Assembly: GCA_900550065.1 (NCBI GenBank)
Contig: URQR01000086.1
Span: forward strand, 1-8,179
Source: an uncultured Eubacteriales bacterium
GTDB taxonomy: Bacteria > Bacillota > Clostridia > UBA1381 > UMGS1253
Direction of reading: 5' to 3'
DNA length: 8,179 nt
In this document: piece by piece, positions 5,571 through 8,179 of the stretch
How the letters are laid out: each line of letters starts with the position of its first letter
Numbering within the stretch: position 1 is the first letter of the stretch
Translations under genes and position numbers: made by a program
Notes under the pieces: generated by a model
Told to the model about the DNA's origin: nothing
Databases searched by the model: none
The model's input: only the letters and a program-made list of their open reading frames with translations

Positions 5571-7166
5571 TTATTGATGTTTCTCTATTACCGCGCACGC
5601 TACGCGAATCCCGTCGAGCGCCGCGCTCATGATACCGCCCGCATAGCCTGCGCCCTCCCCGCACGGATATACGCCCGCGATACTGCTCTCGTACGTTTCG
5701 CCGCGGTAAAACCGCACCGGCGACGACGAACGCGTTTCCACACCGGTCAATACTGCATCATAATTATCGAATCCGGCGAGCCGCCGCCCAAACTGGAGGA
5801 TGCCCTCCTTCAGCCCCGCGCATACAAAATCAGGCAGGCAGGCGCGCAGGTCGGCAAATGCTGTCCCGGGCCGGTAGGTCGGCGCTACTTCGCCAAAGTT
5901 TGCCGCAACCTTGTCCTCCAAAAACGCGCCAACGAGGTTGACCGGGGCCTGATAATTTCCGCCGCCCGCGACAAATGCCGCTCGTTCCCATTTACGCTGG
6001 AACTCCACGCCCGCGAGCGGATGCTCGCTTTTAAAATCGCCGGGCCGCACGTCGCACAAAAGCGCGGCGTTTGCATTGGCCCCGTCGCGCGCGTGGTCGC
6101 TCATCCCGTTTGTCACGACCATCCCCGGCTCGGACGCCGCCGCAACGACGCGCCCGCCCGGACACATGCAGAACGTATACACGCCCCGCCCGTCGGCAAG
6201 CCGGTGCGACAATTTATAATCCGCCGCGCCGAGCGCCGCATTGCCTGCAAACTTACCGTACTGCGCGCGGTCTATCCTCTTTTGCAGATGTTCGATCCGC
6301 ACGCCCATGGAGAACGGTTTCTGCGCCATTTGCAGGCCAGCGCCGTGCAGCATGGCAAACGTATCGCGCGCGCTGTGTCCGATGGCCAAAACCAGCGTAT
6401 CGCACGGCAGCTCCTCTACGCAATCTGGCGTTTCGCACCGCAGAGCAGTAAGTGCGCCGTCTTTTTCCTCTATCGCGCACAGCTTTGTATGGAACCGGAT
6501 TTCTCCGCCCAGCTCCACAATCGCCGCGCGCATATTTTTCACCACGCGGCGCAATACATCCGTCCCGATGTGCGGCTTTGCCATATATAGAATATCCTCC
6601 GGCGCGCCGGAACGCACAAACTCCGACAGGATAAACGACAAGCGCGCGTCGTTTACGCCGCAGGTCAGCTTCCCGTCCGAAAACGTACCCGCGCCGCCTT
6701 CGCCGAACTGGACGTTGTTTTCTGGATCAAGTACACCGCCGCTAAAAAAGCCCTCGACCGCCGCCGTACGGCTGTCCACATCGCCGCCGCGCTCAAGCAC
6801 AATTGGCGCAAGGCCCGCGCGTGCCAGCAGGAGCGCGCAAAACATTCCCGCCGGGCCAAAACCGCAGACGATAGGACGGTTTTGCAGCCTACTCTGCGCC
6901 GTTTGAACTGTAAACTCTATTGGATGTACCACGCGGACGCGCGCCTTATCCGCACGCGGCGGTATTCTGTCTCCGTCCGTTAGCATGACGTCCACGCTGT
7001 AGACAAAGTGTACGTCGTGCTTTTTGCGCGCGTCGACCGACTTTTTCGCGATTGTCAGCGCCGCAATCCGCTCCGGCGGCACATGCAGCGTCTTTGCCGC
7101 GGCCATGCGTAAATATTCTGTTGTATCTTCCTCCAGCCCAACCCGGATTCCGCTTATCCGCAGCAT
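5571..7166 (-). CDS. FAD-dependent dehydrogenase, COG2509 family
   Basis: This is a complete 531-residue cytoplasmic flavoprotein of the uncharacterised COG2509 group, at its normal length. Residues 1-90 form the family's N-terminal domain. The FAD-binding Rossmann motif follows as VCGFGPAGMFCA (100-111), with the acidic residue E125 in IVLERG at the end of the second strand. A conserved NVQFGEGGAGTFSDGKL lies at 151-167. The C terminus carries GVYPCGEGAGYAGGIMSAALDG (498-519), the second FAD-contacting region. The substrate and electron acceptor are unknown. The ATG at 7166 has GGAGG 6 nt upstream. It sits between a heparinase-like and an oligogalacturonate-lyase-like gene with 12-nt gaps on both sides, which suggests co-expression with glycan degradation but does not prove a shared pathway. 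Confidence 0.92.
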   Translation of the reverse strand: MLRISGIRVGLEEDTTEYLRMAAAKTLHVPPERIAALTIAKKSVDARKKHDVHFVYSVDVMLTDGDRIPPRADKARVRVVHPIEFTVQTAQSRLQNRPIVCGFGPAGMFCALLLARAGLAPIVLERGGDVDSRTAAVEGFFSGGVLDPENNVQFGEGGAGTFSDGKLTCGVNDARLSFILSEFVRSGAPEDILYMAKPHIGTDVLRRVVKNMRAAIVELGGEIRFHTKLCAIEEKDGALTALRCETPDCVEELPCDTLVLAIGHSARDTFAMLHGAGLQMAQKPFSMGVRIEHLQKRIDRAQYGKFAGNAALGAADYKLSHRLADGRGVYTFCMCPGGRVVAAASEPGMVVTNGMSDHARDGANANAALLCDVRPGDFKSEHPLAGVEFQRKWERAAFVAGGGNYQAPVNLVGAFLEDKVAANFGEVAPTYRPGTAFADLRACLPDFVCAGLKEGILQFGRRLAGFDNYDAVLTGVETRSSSPVRFYRGETYESSIAGVYPCGEGAGYAGGIMSAALDGIRVACAVIEKHQ

Positions 7167-7178
7167 AGCATACCTCCA

Positions 7179-8179
7179 CTACCGTATTTTCTCGACTAAT
7201 ACCGCACCCGTGCCGCCGTCAAACCACAGCGCGCCGCCGTCCGCGTCCGCCGCCGTTTCGCAGAGCGTCTGTCCCGACTGTTCCACGCGGTACACGCCCT
7301 CCTCCATGCCGGTCAACAAGATATGAACCGTTTCATAGCCCATATCGGGAACGTCAAAAGTTGCTTTCTCACACCGCATGGCATTTCTGTCAAACAGGCA
7401 TAGCGTGTTATATACCGCCGCGCCGAAGTGCGTCTCCGTTTCCACGGTTTCCACCCGCGCCGCCGCGCCGTTTTCCTCTATATCGCCCGCAAGCAGCACA
7501 GTCAGCATATAGTCGGTGTTATTGCCATGCTTCGGGCTGTTTTCAAGCCGCCAAGCCCCTGCCTCAAGTGCACACGCTGGGTCATAGTCATGGCAGAGCG
7601 GATAATTTTCTCCGTTGATTGTAAACTCTTTCCCCTTGCCGCCTATTTTCGTAAGCTCTGCCTCCTTCGGCAAAAGGAAATGTGCCTGCATGGCGCCGCG
7701 GTGTTCCGCATCTGTGTTCTGCACAAACGCGACCTTTCCGCGCAGTTCCGGCTCCTCCTGCGTATGCAGCAAAAACGTCTTTTTGAAATCCGGCGAAGCG
7801 GCTGTAACCTTGTCGCCAATGAACAGAACGCCCTTGTGCGCGGCATTTGTAAGCGGCAGAAACGCCATGGAGCGCAAAACCTCCTTCGCCTTGTCCGAAT
7901 ATGCTTTCGCGATATCGCCCGCTATGTACGAGTATGCCGGCGTGGCCACGTCCTGTCCAAAGGCGTGCGCCAGCACTTTGCCCGTTTCAAAGCGCGGCTC
8001 GCTCCACTCCTCCATGGTCTGCGGTTCGCCAAGCGTAGGCCGCCGCTGTCCACCCGCGTTCGGCCGGTCGGCAAAGTCCTCATCCGGGTCATAAATAAGC
8101 AGCGTGTTATGTGCGATCGTCTCTTTATTATACGCCTTATCGTGCGGTGAATAATAGCTATCGTAGCACCCGGACTCCG
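7179..8179 (-). CDS. Heparinase II/III family protein, C-terminal part (cut by window edge)
   Basis: Frame is open from the stop at 7179 to the right edge, giving 332 C-terminal residues; the N-terminal alpha/alpha barrel with other catalytic residues lies outside. Heparinase II/III enzymes are polysaccharide lyases that cleave uronic-acid-containing glycans by beta-elimination. The visible part begins ESGCYDSYYSPHDKAY, then TIAHNTLLI (residues 20-28), the HN-containing signature at the start of the beta-sandwich domain. It continues with YSYIAGDIAKAYS, a VLFIGDKV strand, TFLLHTQEEPELRGK and GAWRLENSP, all in the order expected of the family. The ATG at 8015 is internal: coding similarity continues upstream of it and no ribosome site precedes it. 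The substrate (heparin-like, alginate, pectin-like or other) cannot be told. The flavoprotein gene starts 12 nt after its stop. Confidence 0.82.
   Translation of the reverse strand, partial: ESGCYDSYYSPHDKAYNKETIAHNTLLIYDPDEDFADRPNAGGQRRPTLGEPQTMEEWSEPRFETGKVLAHAFGQDVATPAYSYIAGDIAKAYSDKAKEVLRSMAFLPLTNAAHKGVLFIGDKVTAASPDFKKTFLLHTQEEPELRGKVAFVQNTDAEHRGAMQAHFLLPKEAELTKIGGKGKEFTINGENYPLCHDYDPACALEAGAWRLENSPKHGNNTDYMLTVLLAGDIEENGAAARVETVETETHFGAAVYNTLCLFDRNAMRCEKATFDVPDMGYETVHILLTGMEEGVYRVEQSGQTLCETAADADGGALWFDGGTGAVLVEKIR

Noticed and set aside
5574..6590. Plus-strand open frame of 338 codons opposite the COG2509 gene
   Set aside because: Low-complexity Arg/Ala-rich product with no motif. The minus strand carries clear FAD-binding motifs over the same bases.
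7179..8015. A complete 278-residue gene starting at the ATG at 8015
   Set aside because: The frame stays open to the window edge and the upstream residues contain the TIAHN heparinase signature, so that ATG is internal.
7428..8150. Plus-strand open frame of 240 codons opposite the heparinase-like gene
   Set aside because: No recognisable domain and a basic, shadow-like composition; the opposite strand is convincingly coding.

Overview
The window looks like chromosome of a Firmicutes bacterium of class Clostridia, possibly an uncultured gut or anaerobic lineage. The reasons are strong purine-rich ribosome sites (AGGAGG, GGGGAGG), a TTG start, and a gene set common in that class: a B12-binding/radical-SAM pair, a stand-alone LUD protein, a Na/Pi symporter and a COG2509 flavoprotein. 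Genus cannot be named from this sequence. All eight genes lie on the minus strand, so transcription runs from high to low coordinates. By eye the upstream half (about 4400-8179) is richer in G+C than the first 600 bases. There is no gene-free stretch above about 135 bases, and I see no tRNA, rRNA, CRISPR array or insertion sequence.

Upstream block (8179 to 4389): the C-terminal part of a heparinase II/III-type polysaccharide lyase, cut by the window edge; a complete COG2509 FAD-dependent dehydrogenase; and a beta-propeller protein resembling oligogalacturonate lyase. Both junctions are exactly 12 nt and each downstream gene has its own ribosome site, so this reads as one operon. Two of the three proteins resemble enzymes that cleave uronic-acid-containing glycans by beta-elimination, which suggests a uronate-glycan degradation locus. 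The flavoprotein's role in it is unknown.

Junction (4265-4388): a weak hairpin followed by five T's may end the upstream operon. It overlaps the -35 box of a good sigma-A-type promoter with an extended -10, which should start the next operon.

Downstream block (4264 to 1): a TIGR03960-type B12-binding/radical-SAM protein overlaps its usual partner, a TIGR03936/DUF2344 protein, which begins at a TTG. A small VOC-family protein follows. Then come a 133-nt spacer with a marked stem-loop, a LUD-domain (LutC/YkgG-like) protein with a C-terminal cysteine cluster, and the N-terminal 173 residues of a Na/phosphate symporter that runs off the left edge. The pair is probably a translationally coupled functional unit; the VOC, LUD and symporter genes have no obvious link to it.

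I did not find an evident new defence or mobile system. The most unusual points are the lyase-flavoprotein-lyase operon, the altered metal-site region of the oligogalacturonate-lyase-like protein, and the stem-loop whose terminator signature points against the genes.
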